From: CAYZJK01 sp964479125
GTDB taxonomy: Bacteria > Patescibacteriota > Saccharimonadia > Saccharimonadales > Saccharimonadaceae
NCBI GenBank assembly: GCA_964479125.1
Contig: CAYZJK010000011.1
Span: 1 to 24,134, forward strand
Length of the DNA: 24,134 bases
Direction: 5' to 3'
Shown here: piece by piece, positions 7,796 to 17,127 of the stretch
How the letters are laid out: every line of letters starts with the position of its first letter
Numbering within the stretch: the stretch's first letter is position 1
Position numbers and translations under genes: made by a program
The notes under the pieces: generated by a model
Database searches by the model: none
The model's input: only the letters and a program-made list of their open reading frames with translations
Told to the model about the DNA's origin: nothing

Positions 7796-8655
7796 TCTAA
7801 TTCACCCCTATTAGACAAGATGTCATTAGTCACTACCTCAATATCTCCCGGACCAGTAGACGCTCCAGCAACTCGAACAGCCATGATTGTAGCAGGCGGT
7901 ATAGCTGAGCCTGTATCTACCATACATATAATCGTGGTGTCATTAGCGGCATCAGACTCCAGAACAGAACTACCAGGATTCTGTGCATCTGGCCCTGTTA
8001 AGTCGCGAGGAGATAAGTCATTATTATAAATACTGCTGCGACTCGGTATCTTATATGACCTAACCCCGCCATCAACCGGCGATCTGAGTATTAAGATTGA
8101 GTCTTTAACGTTTAACCCACGTTGATAGCCACCACCATCAGGCCTATAGCCTGTCAGCTGCCAGTTGAAGTCATACTCTTCAGTAAAACTTTCATCCCCA
8201 CTCCACACAGCAATCCTGTAATCAGAAAGCTCAAAAGACAGTGCGTCCTCAGGTGAAGCTATATTTCTAGGGTACCTACCAGACTCTGGTCCATTAGCAG
8301 AATCCTTAACCTCCGCTAGAACCGGATGAACAGTAATACTACTACCACTGCTTCCAGTCGGCTCATTAAAATGAAGCATTCTACCGACGTACAAGCAACT
8401 ACTCATACCTCTAGCAGTTGGCACACCTGAAGAGCAAGGATCTTGAGTCCTCCCTTGCCGGTCGCTAGTTAAATTGTAAACTCGATCGAACTGACCTTGA
8501 ATAAAGCTGCGCAGCTCGTTAACTCCCTCGCGATAGTTTTGATTACGAACATTGTTGCCGACACCAGCTAAAATACCGGCAATCATAAGGCCAGTAACTG
8601 CTAGGAATAGCATCACTTCAATTATCGTAAAACCCCGCCTAGAATAAACTACCAT
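7789..8655 (-). CDS. GspH/FimT-like minor prepilin
   Basis: The 288-residue product has a short leader ending RRG and the mature N-terminus FTIIEVMLFLAVTGLMIAGILAG, with Glu5 and a classic pilin helix. The remainder is a Ser/Asp/Gly-rich globular region with cysteines near residues 74, 86, 243 and 288. GGAGG lies just before the ATG. It is the first of four minor-pilin genes following pilD and is probably part of the initiating tip complex. Confidence 0.72.
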   Translation of the reverse strand: MVVYSRRGFTIIEVMLFLAVTGLMIAGILAGVGNNVRNQNYREGVNELRSFIQGQFDRVYNLTSDRQGRTQDPCSSGVPTARGMSSCLYVGRMLHFNEPTGSSGSSITVHPVLAEVKDSANGPESGRYPRNIASPEDALSFELSDYRIAVWSGDESFTEEYDFNWQLTGYRPDGGGYQRGLNVKDSILILRSPVDGGVRSYKIPSRSSIYNNDLSPRDLTGPDAQNPGSSVLESDAANDTTIICMVDTGSAIPPATIMAVRVAGASTGPGDIEVVTNDILSNRGELEC

Positions 8656-8679
8656 AGCGCCTCCATTATAGCATAAGCA

Positions 8680-9567
8680 CTACACAGTAAGTAATGCATA
8701 TCTCAAGTACCAACCCACTAAAATATCACCCCAAAGCACCACAATAAAGAAAGCGGCTATTAAGAATGGACCAAAAGGTATCCTAAGGCCCCTCCTAGCC
8801 CGCTTAGATAACATAGCAGGAACCATATAGACACAGCCCAATAGGTTGGCAAGGAAGACTAAGAGAAAAGCTTGCTGCCAGTCGGCTATAAGAATAGCGA
8901 AAGGCACTAACAGATAAACATCACCTAAACCTACCCACTGCCCACCAGATACCTTATATAAGGCGTAGTATAAACCTGGCATAATAACTAAGCTAAACAA
9001 GACACCCCACATCAACGACTCTATATCAGTCAGTCCAGATATAACCGCTAACGCCTGAGCCGTAATCGCTAGCACAGTCATAGCCATGGTTAGGGTTGTA
9101 ATTAATAGATGCCACCTAGCATCGTACATCCACTGAATAGCTAAGATCACCAATATAGCTAACCAGATAATAAATATAACCGCAGAATACGCATCGAAAC
9201 CAATACGCTGGTTAAAGACGAGGTAAGATACTACGAACGCTAGAGCTAGGCCAACCTCGCTTACTATCTCCATCCTGCCTATAGGCTTCTTACAGTGTCG
9301 ACACTTACCACCTAGTGCAAACCAGCTCACTATAGGAATCAAATCATACCAAGCAATTGGTTTTCGACACGACAAGCAGACGGATCGATCCTCATTTATT
9401 GTCTTCTTTTTTGAGAATAACTTCCTCAGAGATTTATCAGTCTTGTCTTCGACCTCTTCTTCACCTGAAACAAGACCTTGAGCCCTAATACGCCAAACTG
9501 ACGCGGCTGCAAAACTACCCATCGCAGCTCCTAGTATAACCATTACTAGAGACCAATATATAACCAT
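8680..9567 (-). CDS. pilD: Prepilin peptidase / N-methyltransferase
   Basis: The 295-residue polytopic membrane protein cleaves the prepilin leader after Gly and methylates the new N-terminus. Two zinc-type cysteine pairs are visible (C64/C67 and C89/C92). The aspartates expected for the GXGD protease class are D149 (MYDARW) and D216 (GLGDVYLL). IPFGPFL near the C-terminus is also typical. The loop between helix 1 and the first cysteine pair carries a charged insert of about 30 residues. There is no ribosome site before the ATG; TAAAAT lies 7 bases upstream, so the message may be leaderless. A strong terminator separates it from the major pilin gene. Confidence 0.95.
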   Translation of the reverse strand: MVIYWSLVMVILGAAMGSFAAASVWRIRAQGLVSGEEEVEDKTDKSLRKLFSKKKTINEDRSVCLSCRKPIAWYDLIPIVSWFALGGKCRHCKKPIGRMEIVSEVGLALAFVVSYLVFNQRIGFDAYSAVIFIIWLAILVILAIQWMYDARWHLLITTLTMAMTVLAITAQALAVISGLTDIESLMWGVLFSLVIMPGLYYALYKVSGGQWVGLGDVYLLVPFAILIADWQQAFLLVFLANLLGCVYMVPAMLSKRARRGLRIPFGPFLIAAFFIVVLWGDILVGWYLRYALLTV

Positions 9568-9597
9568 TAGAACTATTTTACACTAATTGTAAAATTT

Positions 9598-9624
9598 AAA
9601 CACCTCTCAGATTGAGAGGTGTTT
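9598..9624 (-). terminator. Major pilin terminator
   Basis: AAACACCTCTCA pairs perfectly with TGAGAGGTGTTT (12 bp, 3-base loop). On the minus strand it is followed by AAATTTTAC. It lies directly after the pilin stop codon and before pilD, so it would let the pilin be made in excess of the downstream genes. Confidence 0.85.
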
Positions 9625-9648
9625 ATAAGATTACTTAATCGCTAGAGA

Positions 9649-10119
9649 TTAGTATTCAATACAGTGAGCGCCACCGCTTTCAAGCTTAATGCGCAGTGCA
9701 CCAGATCGAGCTGTAGTTTGGAATTGGCTAGCACCAGCATCCTCCCCATCAGAACACTTTCCACCTCCATGAATAGCAATCTCACCCGAGCCAGCGTCTT
9801 CAGTTAGCTTGTTAACGAATCTATACTCATTGCCCTGTGGATCCTCGAATATATCACCGTGAGCTGTTAAGTAATTCTCAATAAAGCTTTCAGCAGTTTG
9901 CGTAGATTCGAATGGAACCTTACCGCGGTTATTTGAAGTGTATGAAGACACAGCAGCCTGTAGTCGACTTACATCGTCCTTACGCTGAGTGTCACGCTGA
10001 CTTCGCTGCAGTGCAGGAAGAGCAATGAACACCATCAGCATGATAAGCGCGGCGATAGCTAGTACTAGCACCACTTCGATGATAGTAAACCCTTCACTCT
10101 TTTTGATTTGATTTTTCAT
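9649..10119 (-). CDS. pilA: Major type IV pilin
   Basis: I place the start at the ATG at 10117-10119 (156 residues) because AAGGTGG lies 8 bases before it; an in-frame GTG four codons upstream overlaps that site. The leader MKNQIKKSEG is cut before FTIIEVVLVLAIAALIMLMVF, with Glu5 and a standard N-terminal helix. The mature protein is about 146 residues, the usual size for a major pilin. Two cysteines near the end (KCSD and HCIEY) could close a disulfide D-loop. It has its own -10 box and its own terminator, as expected for the abundant fibre subunit. Confidence 0.85.
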   Translation of the reverse strand: MKNQIKKSEGFTIIEVVLVLAIAALIMLMVFIALPALQRSQRDTQRKDDVSRLQAAVSSYTSNNRGKVPFESTQTAESFIENYLTAHGDIFEDPQGNEYRFVNKLTEDAGSGEIAIHGGGKCSDGEDAGASQFQTTARSGALRIKLESGGAHCIEY

Positions 10120-10185
10120 CTTATAAACCACCTTATTTAATTTATTTAGTTTATATGCTTCCTATTTGCGTGCAATACGCTTGTG

Positions 10186-10191
10186 ATTATA
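10186..10191 (-). promoter_or_regulatory. -10 box for the pilin gene
   Basis: A perfect TATAAT (in TATTATAAT) on the minus strand lies about 67 bases before the pilin ATG, between pilC and the pilin gene. The -35 region is A-rich (ACAAAA at 17 bases) and not a good match. The leader would be about 60 nt with AAGGTGG at its end. Confidence 0.5.
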
Positions 10192-10233
10192 ATACTCTAC
10201 CCTAATTTTTTTGTCTACAAGACATTTATTAGA

Positions 10234-11448
10234 TTAAAGCCGACCGTTAGTAACGGACACTAAGCTATAGATTGGGAATAGAATAGCCATCACAATACCA
10301 CCTGCAAAAATAGCCATCACGACCATCAATATAGGCTCAATAATGGTTGAGATGGCTTTAATCTGCTCGTCTACCTCATCTTCATAAACCTTGGCTACCT
10401 TACCCATCATAGTGTCAATCTGACCAGCTCTTTCACCAATACTAATCATCTGTGGAACTAGAGGTAAGATATAGTCTTCGGTTTCAATTGACTTAGATAA
10501 AGGTTTTCCACCTTTAACCTTATTGGCTGCGTTATCGATACTGGTTGATACATATGAGTTATTAACCGCCTCTGAAGTAATACTCAACATGTCTAACATA
10601 GGCACACCAGTTGCCAGCAGTGTTTGACCGGTCCTAGTAAACCTAGCCATATATAGCTTGCGCATCAGGTCTTTGACTAACGGAGCATTTAACTTTAAAG
10701 CATCCATTACCCTTATACCCGACTCCGTCTTCAGATACTGTATAAAGAAATATCCTAATATACCTATTACAATAATTGTCAGCCACCAGTACCCAACTAG
10801 AAAATCGGACGTCTGAACCAATAACCTGGTTAAGATCGGCAACTCCTGCCCTAATCCGGCGTAAAGCTTTGATACCTGCGGGACGATAGTCACAACCATA
10901 AATACCACTACAGCTACAATAACCAACATAACAATTGCCGGGTAGTATAGCGCTCCCCTAACCTTGCGCATTAGCTCCTCATCTTTCTCCTGCTGATCGG
11001 CTAGTCGCTTAAGGGCCTGATCAAGTGTACCTGAGACTTCACCAGCCTTAACTAGCGCAAGATAAACCTTATCGAATATCTCTGGATGCTTACCGAATGA
11101 ATCACCAAGCGACTTACCCGCTTCAACAGATGCGATAATATCTTCTACTACGCGCCTCATCTTAGGGTTATTAATCTGCTCAACAATAGTATGCAAGCTC
11201 TGAGAAAGAGGTAACCCTGCCTCAATCAATGTAGCTAGCTGCCTAGTAAAGTTAACCTTATCTTTAGAAGTAATTCTTTGAGTCAGAGATTTAAATAGAC
11301 CACCCTCATCATCCTCTACGATATCAATCGGGATTAGCCCCTGAGACATCAACACTTTAGCAGCGCCCTTTTCTGACTCTGCCTGAATTGCTGCCTTTAC
11401 TTCTTTGTCCGTGGTTGTATCTTTAGCGGTATAAGTAAACCTTCTCAT
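10234..11448 (-). CDS. pilC: Type IV pilus inner-membrane platform protein
   Basis: The 404-residue product is a full-length GspF/PilC family protein on which the assembly ATPases act. Two GspF domains are visible. The first has FTRQLATLIEAGLPL (67-81) and the second FTRTGQTLLATGVPML. Membrane helices lie at about 167-190, 219-238 and 368-395. The N-terminal RRFTYTAKD stretch is typical. AGGGGTT precedes the ATG, two bases after the pilT stop, so B-T-C are one operon. Confidence 0.96.
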   Translation of the reverse strand: MRRFTYTAKDTTTDKEVKAAIQAESEKGAAKVLMSQGLIPIDIVEDDEGGLFKSLTQRITSKDKVNFTRQLATLIEAGLPLSQSLHTIVEQINNPKMRRVVEDIIASVEAGKSLGDSFGKHPEIFDKVYLALVKAGEVSGTLDQALKRLADQQEKDEELMRKVRGALYYPAIVMLVIVAVVVFMVVTIVPQVSKLYAGLGQELPILTRLLVQTSDFLVGYWWLTIIVIGILGYFFIQYLKTESGIRVMDALKLNAPLVKDLMRKLYMARFTRTGQTLLATGVPMLDMLSITSEAVNNSYVSTSIDNAANKVKGGKPLSKSIETEDYILPLVPQMISIGERAGQIDTMMGKVAKVYEDEVDEQIKAISTIIEPILMVVMAIFAGGIVMAILFPIYSLVSVTNGRL

Positions 11449-11450
11449 GA

Positions 11451-12521
11451 TTAACCCCTAATTATTCTTTCAAATTCACCTAAATCGACTGCGTAATTAC
11501 GAGCCTCTTCATAAGTAACTGTTCCTGCCTGCACAAAGCCTGCGAGTGTTCGGTCCATTGTCTGCATTCCCTGATCGGCACCAGTCTGAATCACAGCATC
11601 GAGCTGGTGACTCTTACCTTCACGGATAATATTTCGGACAGCTGAGTTGGCCATCAATATTTCTGCAGCTACCACTCGCCCACCGCCAATGGCCGGCACT
11701 AGCCGCTGAGAACAAATCGCCATCAAAATGTTAGATAGCTGAGCCCTGACTTGCGCCTGCTGATGCGGCGGAAAAACGTCAATCATACGGTCGATAGATT
11801 GCGCTGCTGAGTTTGTGTGAAGTGTTGCAAAAACCAAGTGTCCAGTTTCAGCAATCGTAATAGCCGCACTGATAGTCTCTAGGTCACGCATCTCACCAAT
11901 AAGTACCACGTCAGGGTCCTGTCGAAGGCTAGATCGAAGTGCTGCGCTAAATGAATATGTATCGTAGTGAACTTCTCGCTGTACCACGACAGACTTTTTA
12001 GACTTGTGAGTAAACTCTATCGGGTCCTCAATGGTAATAATGTGCTGAGCTCGTTCACTGTTAATTTTATCCACTAAAGCTGCCAAAGTTGTCGACTTAC
12101 CCGATCCAGTTGGACCGGTCACTAGAACTAGTCCTCTTGGGAAATCGGCAAATGACATAACTGCTGGAGGCATACCAAGCTCTGTAATAGATTTAATTTC
12201 GTTAGGAATTAAACGCAGTGCCGCCGCGAGGTTACCACGCTCATGGAAGGCGTTAACACGAAACCGCCCCATAGTACCAAATGCGAAGCTAAAGTCGAAC
12301 TCTTTATCCTTGTTTAAAATCTGCTGCTGCTCCTCATCAAGGATTGTATAAATAAGTCGTTCAACCGTACTAGCATCAAGAGTGTCTGTGCCAGCTACAG
12401 GCATAAGCGCACCATCGACACGAATCATTGGAGGTAGACCAACTTGAATATGAAGGTCTGAACCCTTCTTTCTAACTACTTCTTCTAGTAATAACTCAAT
12501 TCTTAATTCTTGGTTTGTCAT
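11451..12521 (-). CDS. pilT: Type IV pilus retraction ATPase
   Basis: The 356-residue product is a hexameric motor ATPase that depolymerises pili for twitching or DNA uptake. Visible motifs are Walker A GPTGSGKS (136-143), the Asp box TIEDPIE, Walker B VVLIGEMRD (206-214), the His box TGHLVFATLHTNSA, and the PilT-specific C-terminal AVRNIIREGK (294-303). TAGGAG precedes the ATG. It sits between pilB and pilC, 12 bases after the pilB stop. Confidence 0.97.
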   Translation of the reverse strand: MTNQELRIELLLEEVVRKKGSDLHIQVGLPPMIRVDGALMPVAGTDTLDASTVERLIYTILDEEQQQILNKDKEFDFSFAFGTMGRFRVNAFHERGNLAAALRLIPNEIKSITELGMPPAVMSFADFPRGLVLVTGPTGSGKSTTLAALVDKINSERAQHIITIEDPIEFTHKSKKSVVVQREVHYDTYSFSAALRSSLRQDPDVVLIGEMRDLETISAAITIAETGHLVFATLHTNSAAQSIDRMIDVFPPHQQAQVRAQLSNILMAICSQRLVPAIGGGRVVAAEILMANSAVRNIIREGKSHQLDAVIQTGADQGMQTMDRTLAGFVQAGTVTYEEARNYAVDLGEFERIIRG

Positions 12522-12533
12522 GTTTATCTCCTA

Positions 12534-14297
12534 CTATTCCTGTACGGTTACTCGGTTAACTTCTTCTAATGTAGTAATTCCGCCAAGTGCCTTTAAGTAC
12601 CCATCTCGACGCATTGTTATCATTCCCTGCTCAACTGCTAACTTTTGAATTTCAGCACTGGTAGCCCTCTTGGTAATTAATCTTTGAATATCTTCATTAA
12701 TATCCATCACTTCATAAAGTCCAGCTCGTCCACTGTATCCACCAGGAGTCATTGGCGTATCCCTACCTTCAGCCAGGGAGTAGCTCTGCTGATTGGCAAG
12801 CGGGAGGTCTGTATATCCAAGATCCTCTGACACTTTCTGAACTTCTTCTCTAGTCTTAGGCAGAAGGTGTCCAACAGTGTCGAGAATGTTCTTAGTTTCA
12901 ATTTCTGTAGACTGAACAATTTCGCGTCGCTTAGCAACACGCCTCACTAGTCGCTGTCCAATAACTGTATTTACCGTACTGGCAATCAAGAAGGGCTCAA
13001 TACCCATATCAAGCAGACGAGGTAGAACACCCGCCGCCGAGTTGGTGTGAAGTGTACTAAAGACCAAGTGTCCAGTTAGAGCAGCCTGAACTGCCAAGTT
13101 AGCAGTCTCAGCGTCTCGAATCTCTCCAACCATCACTACGTCGGGGTCCTGTCGAAGAATAGACCTAAGTCCGGTCGCAAACGTAAGGCCAACCTCTGTA
13201 TTAACTTGAATCTGGTTTACACCATTCATCTTGTACTCAACAGGATCCTCTAGAGTAACAATATTAATCGACTCATCCTTAATTTCTTTAATCAAAGCAT
13301 AAAGACTAGTTGTTTTACCTGATCCGGTTGGACCTGAAGTTAACACCATTCCATTTGGACGCTGAATACCCTTAAGGATTGCTCGCAGTGATCTACCAGC
13401 GTAGCCCATTTCACGTAAGTCAAAGTTATTATCCGACTTATCAAGTAGACGAATAACGACTTGCTCACCCCAAATAACTGGACTAATTGCAATACGAAGG
13501 TCAACCTCCCTATCAGCCACCTTAACGCCGAACTGACCGTCCTGCGGGATACGGTGCTCGTCAATTTTAAGCTCAGATAAAATCTTGATACGACTAACTA
13601 ATGCTGGCTCAATACTTTTAGGTAGCTTCATAACCTCTCGAAGCACACCATCAACACGGAATCGAATTACAAGAACGGACTCTAATGGCTCAATATGAAT
13701 GTCAGACGCCTTAGTCTTAACCGCATATTCAAGAATTGTACTGAGCGCTCGGCTAATTGGCGAGTCTTGAACAATAGTCTTAACATTAGCAGCCGACGCC
13801 TGAAGGCTTTCTTTCTGAGACTGCTCAGCAGCCATATCGACTGCACCGAGATCTGTCTTATACTGAGAAAGTACATGCCTAACACTAGTCTGAGAGGCCA
13901 TAAAGACCTTAATAGGTCGCTGAATAACGTTAGCCAGGTAGTCCACAGCCTGAACGTTACTAGCATCAATCATGGCTACAGCTAGCCTACCCTGCACCTC
14001 TGCCAGCGGCACAGCCATAAACCTTTCAGCTACATCAGCTGGAAGGGCGGCTAATATATCCTGACCAATAATTGTAGCCGTCAGGTTTACATATGGAACA
14101 CCTGATACATATGCAATCGAGTGAACCAAAAGCTCATCATCAACAATGCCGCGCTCTGTCAAAACCGTAACAAGTTGGCGATTAGTCCGAGTGGCTTCTT
14201 GTTCTGAATCTTCAATTACCGCACTATCAACAAGACCCTCCTCTATGAGGACGGCTTTCAACTTCTCTTGTAGTTCATGCGTTAATATAGATGACAT
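12534..14297 (-). CDS. pilB: Type IV pilus extension ATPase
   Basis: The 587-residue product is the GspE/PilB family ATPase driving pilus assembly. It has an N-terminal GspE-N/MshEN domain (about 5-145), then ASDIHIEP, Walker A GPTGSGKT (322-329), LEDPVEY, Walker B VVMVGEIRD (387-395) and GHLVFSTLHTNSA. After IGQRLVRRV most relatives carry a four-cysteine zinc motif. Here that site is a longer, cysteine-free, charged segment (about 455-520), and the whole protein has no cysteine. Only a weak AAGAAAG site precedes the ATG, 22 bases after the small membrane protein. Confidence 0.96.
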   Translation of the reverse strand: MSSILTHELQEKLKAVLIEEGLVDSAVIEDSEQEATRTNRQLVTVLTERGIVDDELLVHSIAYVSGVPYVNLTATIIGQDILAALPADVAERFMAVPLAEVQGRLAVAMIDASNVQAVDYLANVIQRPIKVFMASQTSVRHVLSQYKTDLGAVDMAAEQSQKESLQASAANVKTIVQDSPISRALSTILEYAVKTKASDIHIEPLESVLVIRFRVDGVLREVMKLPKSIEPALVSRIKILSELKIDEHRIPQDGQFGVKVADREVDLRIAISPVIWGEQVVIRLLDKSDNNFDLREMGYAGRSLRAILKGIQRPNGMVLTSGPTGSGKTTSLYALIKEIKDESINIVTLEDPVEYKMNGVNQIQVNTEVGLTFATGLRSILRQDPDVVMVGEIRDAETANLAVQAALTGHLVFSTLHTNSAAGVLPRLLDMGIEPFLIASTVNTVIGQRLVRRVAKRREIVQSTEIETKNILDTVGHLLPKTREEVQKVSEDLGYTDLPLANQQSYSLAEGRDTPMTPGGYSGRAGLYEVMDINEDIQRLITKRATSAEIQKLAVEQGMITMRRDGYLKALGGITTLEEVNRVTVQE

Positions 14298-14319
14298 ATT
14301 TTATCTTTCTTGTTTTGGT

Positions 14320-14610
14320 TTATTCCTCTGGATCAATCACAGACGATTCGATATCTTCCATATCAATCGATCTATCAGGATCGACATCACCGTTAACATA
14401 TACCTCAACAGTTGGGTTGAGGGCCTGCTCGTTAAATACCCTCCTGCTGATTGAGATACCGTTCGAGCTATCTTGTACTATCGGATCAGCAGTCTCAACA
14501 GTTGCTTCACGCTCAATCTCACTACCGAACATAGCTCGGGTCAAGAAGAAAGCTGCAATCATAGCTACAGATGCAATTAGTAACGTCATTGCTACTTCAG
14601 TTTTTTTCAT
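14320..14610 (-). CDS. Small membrane-anchored protein of the pilus operon
   Basis: The 96-residue product has one N-terminal hydrophobic helix (about 7-27, MTLLIASVAMIAAFFLT). A short acidic extracytoplasmic part follows, with NPTVEVYVNGDVDP near the middle and an Asp/Glu-rich end. It sits between the PilO-like gene and pilB, where pilP lies in many bacteria, but it is much shorter than PilP and shows no clear PilP fold or lipobox. AAGGGGT precedes the ATG and only one base separates it from the PilO-like stop. A minor alignment-complex subunit is an inference from position. Confidence 0.75.
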   Translation of the reverse strand: MKKTEVAMTLLIASVAMIAAFFLTRAMFGSEIEREATVETADPIVQDSSNGISISRRVFNEQALNPTVEVYVNGDVDPDRSIDMEDIESSVIDPEE

Positions 14611-14611
14611 A

Positions 14612-15289
14612 CTACCCCTTTACAACCTCACTACCTAGCTCTAAGTCTGCAGGTGGATAGTAATAAACTTGTCCAGTCAGGTTAACTGACACGTTATTAC
14701 CAGCCGTATTACCTACAATGTACTTCAGATTAATCGCTCGAATTGAACTTTCAAGGCGAACTAGAGCGTTGCGGATATCATTAGGCGAGCCGGAAATCGT
14801 AGCGGTAAATTCTAGAGGTATTAGCTCTTCTTCTCCACTCGTATCCGCACCACCTGTGGAACCGTAAGCTGAAGAATCCACAGATAGAACTTCTAAGCTA
14901 ACTCCAGATAACTGAAAGACCCTCTGCTGTAACGAAGCACCCAGTGCTAATCGATTGCCGTCAGCAGGCAGAGCGTCAAGAACAGTCTGAAGCCCAGGTG
15001 CCTCATCACTAGTTCGAACTGAAAGTAAGTTCTCGTCAGTGTTTAGGAGATTAATATCAGCCTTAAGCTCCTGTGCCTGATCAATGTTCTGCTCAATCTG
15101 ATCAAGAGTATCCTGCTTCATGCTAATCACCTTCTGGTTGAACATGCCAGCCTGGATAACCATCCATGACACTACCACCACTATTCCTAGTAGCGTAGCG
15201 GCACCACCAACCCACATAAGAACATTCTTACGGGTCTTTTCGATTAAGCTGCGCTTCCTGATTACACCATCTACATTTTTACGAGCCAT
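14612..15289 (-). CDS. pilO: PilO-like alignment-complex protein
   Basis: The 225-residue bitopic protein has a basic cytoplasmic N-terminus, one helix (about 23-46) and a likely coiled coil (about 55-90). The C-terminal ferredoxin-like region includes FTATISGSPNDIRNALVRLE, the PilO-type strand-helix pattern. Together with PilM and PilN it would link the cytoplasmic motor to the pilus. Its ATG lies one base after the stop of the PilN-like gene, with GGGAG upstream inside that gene. Confidence 0.8.
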   Translation of the reverse strand: MARKNVDGVIRKRSLIEKTRKNVLMWVGGAATLLGIVVVVSWMVIQAGMFNQKVISMKQDTLDQIEQNIDQAQELKADINLLNTDENLLSVRTSDEAPGLQTVLDALPADGNRLALGASLQQRVFQLSGVSLEVLSVDSSAYGSTGGADTSGEEELIPLEFTATISGSPNDIRNALVRLESSIRAINLKYIVGNTAGNNVSVNLTGQVYYYPPADLELGSEVVKG

Positions 15290-15290
15290 C

Positions 15291-16079
15291 TTAGTTTTCT
15301 CCCTCAGTCCTGCTGCTTTGAGTAAATAATGATTCAGGTAGTCGCTGGTATGAGTCGGTCACGTTTCCACCCTCTAAACCTTCTAGCCTCAATAGATCAA
15401 TTGAATCACTAAATAGAAGGTCGCTATATGTAAATGAAACCCTAAAACTAACAACTCGTGACCCGCCGTCTTGACCTTCGGTATAAGCTAGATCATATAC
15501 CGCTATATCACTGGCAACCAATTCAGACATCTCATCGTCATGCTCAGTAATCCTGTCGCCATCACTCCTTAGGGCATTTGGAATCTCGTCCTGCTCGGCT
15601 TCAATATAGTACATCTCAAGAGCTTCAAGATTTTTGACATACACATCAACTGCGTCATAGCCAGAACGCTCTGTTTGCGCAGTTATAGTTACCGTATTGT
15701 TCTCTGTATCGACATTAAAAGCACTAATAGCAATACTATTATCAGTTCCCTGCATAGATGATGCGTTCATAACGTCAAATAGACGAGAGCTAATTGCTTT
15801 CTGTTCGTGTGATGAGTCGATATAAGCAAGTTGGTTACTAATAGTAACTGTCTCTTCAATATCTTCTATAGCCATGAATTCTTCATGCTTTTCTTTAATA
15901 TTGGTAGTAAGTGAACTAAGATGAATCTGCTGAGCGACAAAGACCCACCCTAGAATCATCACTAGAACAAGCCCTGCAGCAGCAGAAGTTAAAATTGAGA
16001 TAGCAATAATGAAATTACGATGTCTCTGAGCCTTAACTAGCTCTAACTTGACATCAGGAATAAGATTAACTTGAATCAT
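15291..16079 (-). CDS. pilN: PilN-like alignment-complex protein
   Basis: The 262-residue product starts with MIQVNLIPD, the short cytoplasmic motif by which PilN proteins bind PilM. One membrane helix (about 23-48), a coiled-coil stretch and a mixed alpha/beta domain follow (about 80-240). It is longer than many PilN proteins (about 180-200). The ATG follows the pilM stop by one base, so translation is probably coupled. Confidence 0.85.
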   Translation of the reverse strand: MIQVNLIPDVKLELVKAQRHRNFIIAISILTSAAAGLVLVMILGWVFVAQQIHLSSLTTNIKEKHEEFMAIEDIEETVTISNQLAYIDSSHEQKAISSRLFDVMNASSMQGTDNSIAISAFNVDTENNTVTITAQTERSGYDAVDVYVKNLEALEMYYIEAEQDEIPNALRSDGDRITEHDDEMSELVASDIAVYDLAYTEGQDGGSRVVSFRVSFTYSDLLFSDSIDLLRLEGLEGGNVTDSYQRLPESLFTQSSRTEGEN

Positions 16080-16080
16080 C

Positions 16081-17127
16081 TTACTTATCTGACCTTTCCG
16101 CTAAGCCCACTGCAGTAGCAAACTCAAACTCGGCCGACCCAATCCTTTGGCGGTGAGCGTCAGAGACTTCAACCTTATGCCATGGACTAGTAACCTCAGT
16201 CCTCAATTGTGTTTTTTGAGCAATATAATCGCTAAACTGCGGTATTACACCGGCATAACCTGACAGATTAATTGAAGCTATGGCTTCATTAGCATATTTA
16301 TTTTGATAGAACCGAATACTTTTAATTACTTCACTTGAGAAATTATCTAAAGGAACCTGAATAGCCCTAAACACCTGCCCTTCAAGTCGATCTTGCGCTA
16401 ATCCAAACTTAAGAATGAACTGCGTTGCTTGATCTTCCTTAATATTAAGGTTTTGGGTGATAGATGAAATGAGTGTGCGTAGTCCCATAGGAAGGGTTCG
16501 AACTAAAACTGGACTCTCGCCAACTGTCACTACGATGTCGGTCGAAGTGTCACCTACATCAATCACGATATGAGCACCCTGTGGGTTGTGTGGCAGCAAA
16601 GAACGAATCATAGCAATTGAATCTGGCTCAGCAGCAATTACGTTAAAACCAATACTGTCGATAGACTCAACAAGGTTCTCGCTGTACTTTTCAGCTACGC
16701 TTGCAATAAGTACAGAAACCTTCTTCGAGTCGTTAGGAGCTGGCCCAAGAACCGCCCAGTCGTACTTCGCATCATCAAGAGGCATAGGGATGTATTGATC
16801 AGCCTGATACTTAAGAGTGCTATTGAGATCCTGGTCAGACATCTTAGGCATCTCAATAATAGTAGTGAAGGTCTTAGAAGAAGGAAGACCAACAGCTACG
16901 TCCTTAGTTTTAATACCAGCCTGCCCTACTGTAGCCATAATAGCGCTAGCTAGTTTCTTTTTACTCTCTGGAGAGTCGCTGGCAATTATCTTTGGATCAA
17001 TACTAGAAACGCCGACATTTTCTAGCCTCCACTTGCCTTCACCAGTAGGTGTCAGCTGAACCACTCTTATCGACTTTGTCCCTATATCAAGAGAGAAAAA
17101 GTCGCCCATCCCTTTAAAAATATTCAT
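16081..17127 (-). CDS. pilM: Actin-like pilus assembly ATPase
   Basis: I choose the second ATG (17125-17127), giving 348 residues. The TATAAT box overlaps the first ATG, so transcription should begin only 3-4 bases before the second, making a nearly leaderless message. Actin-fold marks are DIGTKSIRVVQL (phosphate 1), VIDVGDTSTDIVV (phosphate 2) and NLSGYAGVIPQF near the nucleotide site. PilM is cytoplasmic and binds the N-terminus of PilN. It heads the M-N-O-small protein-B-T-C unit and has its own strong promoter, overlapped by a large palindrome. Confidence 0.93.
   Translation of the reverse strand: MNIFKGMGDFFSLDIGTKSIRVVQLTPTGEGKWRLENVGVSSIDPKIIASDSPESKKKLASAIMATVGQAGIKTKDVAVGLPSSKTFTTIIEMPKMSDQDLNSTLKYQADQYIPMPLDDAKYDWAVLGPAPNDSKKVSVLIASVAEKYSENLVESIDSIGFNVIAAEPDSIAMIRSLLPHNPQGAHIVIDVGDTSTDIVVTVGESPVLVRTLPMGLRTLISSITQNLNIKEDQATQFILKFGLAQDRLEGQVFRAIQVPLDNFSSEVIKSIRFYQNKYANEAIASINLSGYAGVIPQFSDYIAQKTQLRTEVTSPWHKVEVSDAHRQRIGSAEFEFATAVGLAERSDK

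Noticed and set aside
8660..8694. TATAAT at 8665-8670 upstream of the GspH-like prepilin gene
   Set aside because: Transcription from it would begin at or beyond the GGAGG ribosome site, and no good -35 box is present. It is probably incidental.
10129..10131. GTG start for the major pilin, four codons upstream
   Set aside because: It overlaps the AAGGTGG ribosome site that is correctly spaced for the ATG at 10117-10119, and the normal prepilin leader length fits the ATG.
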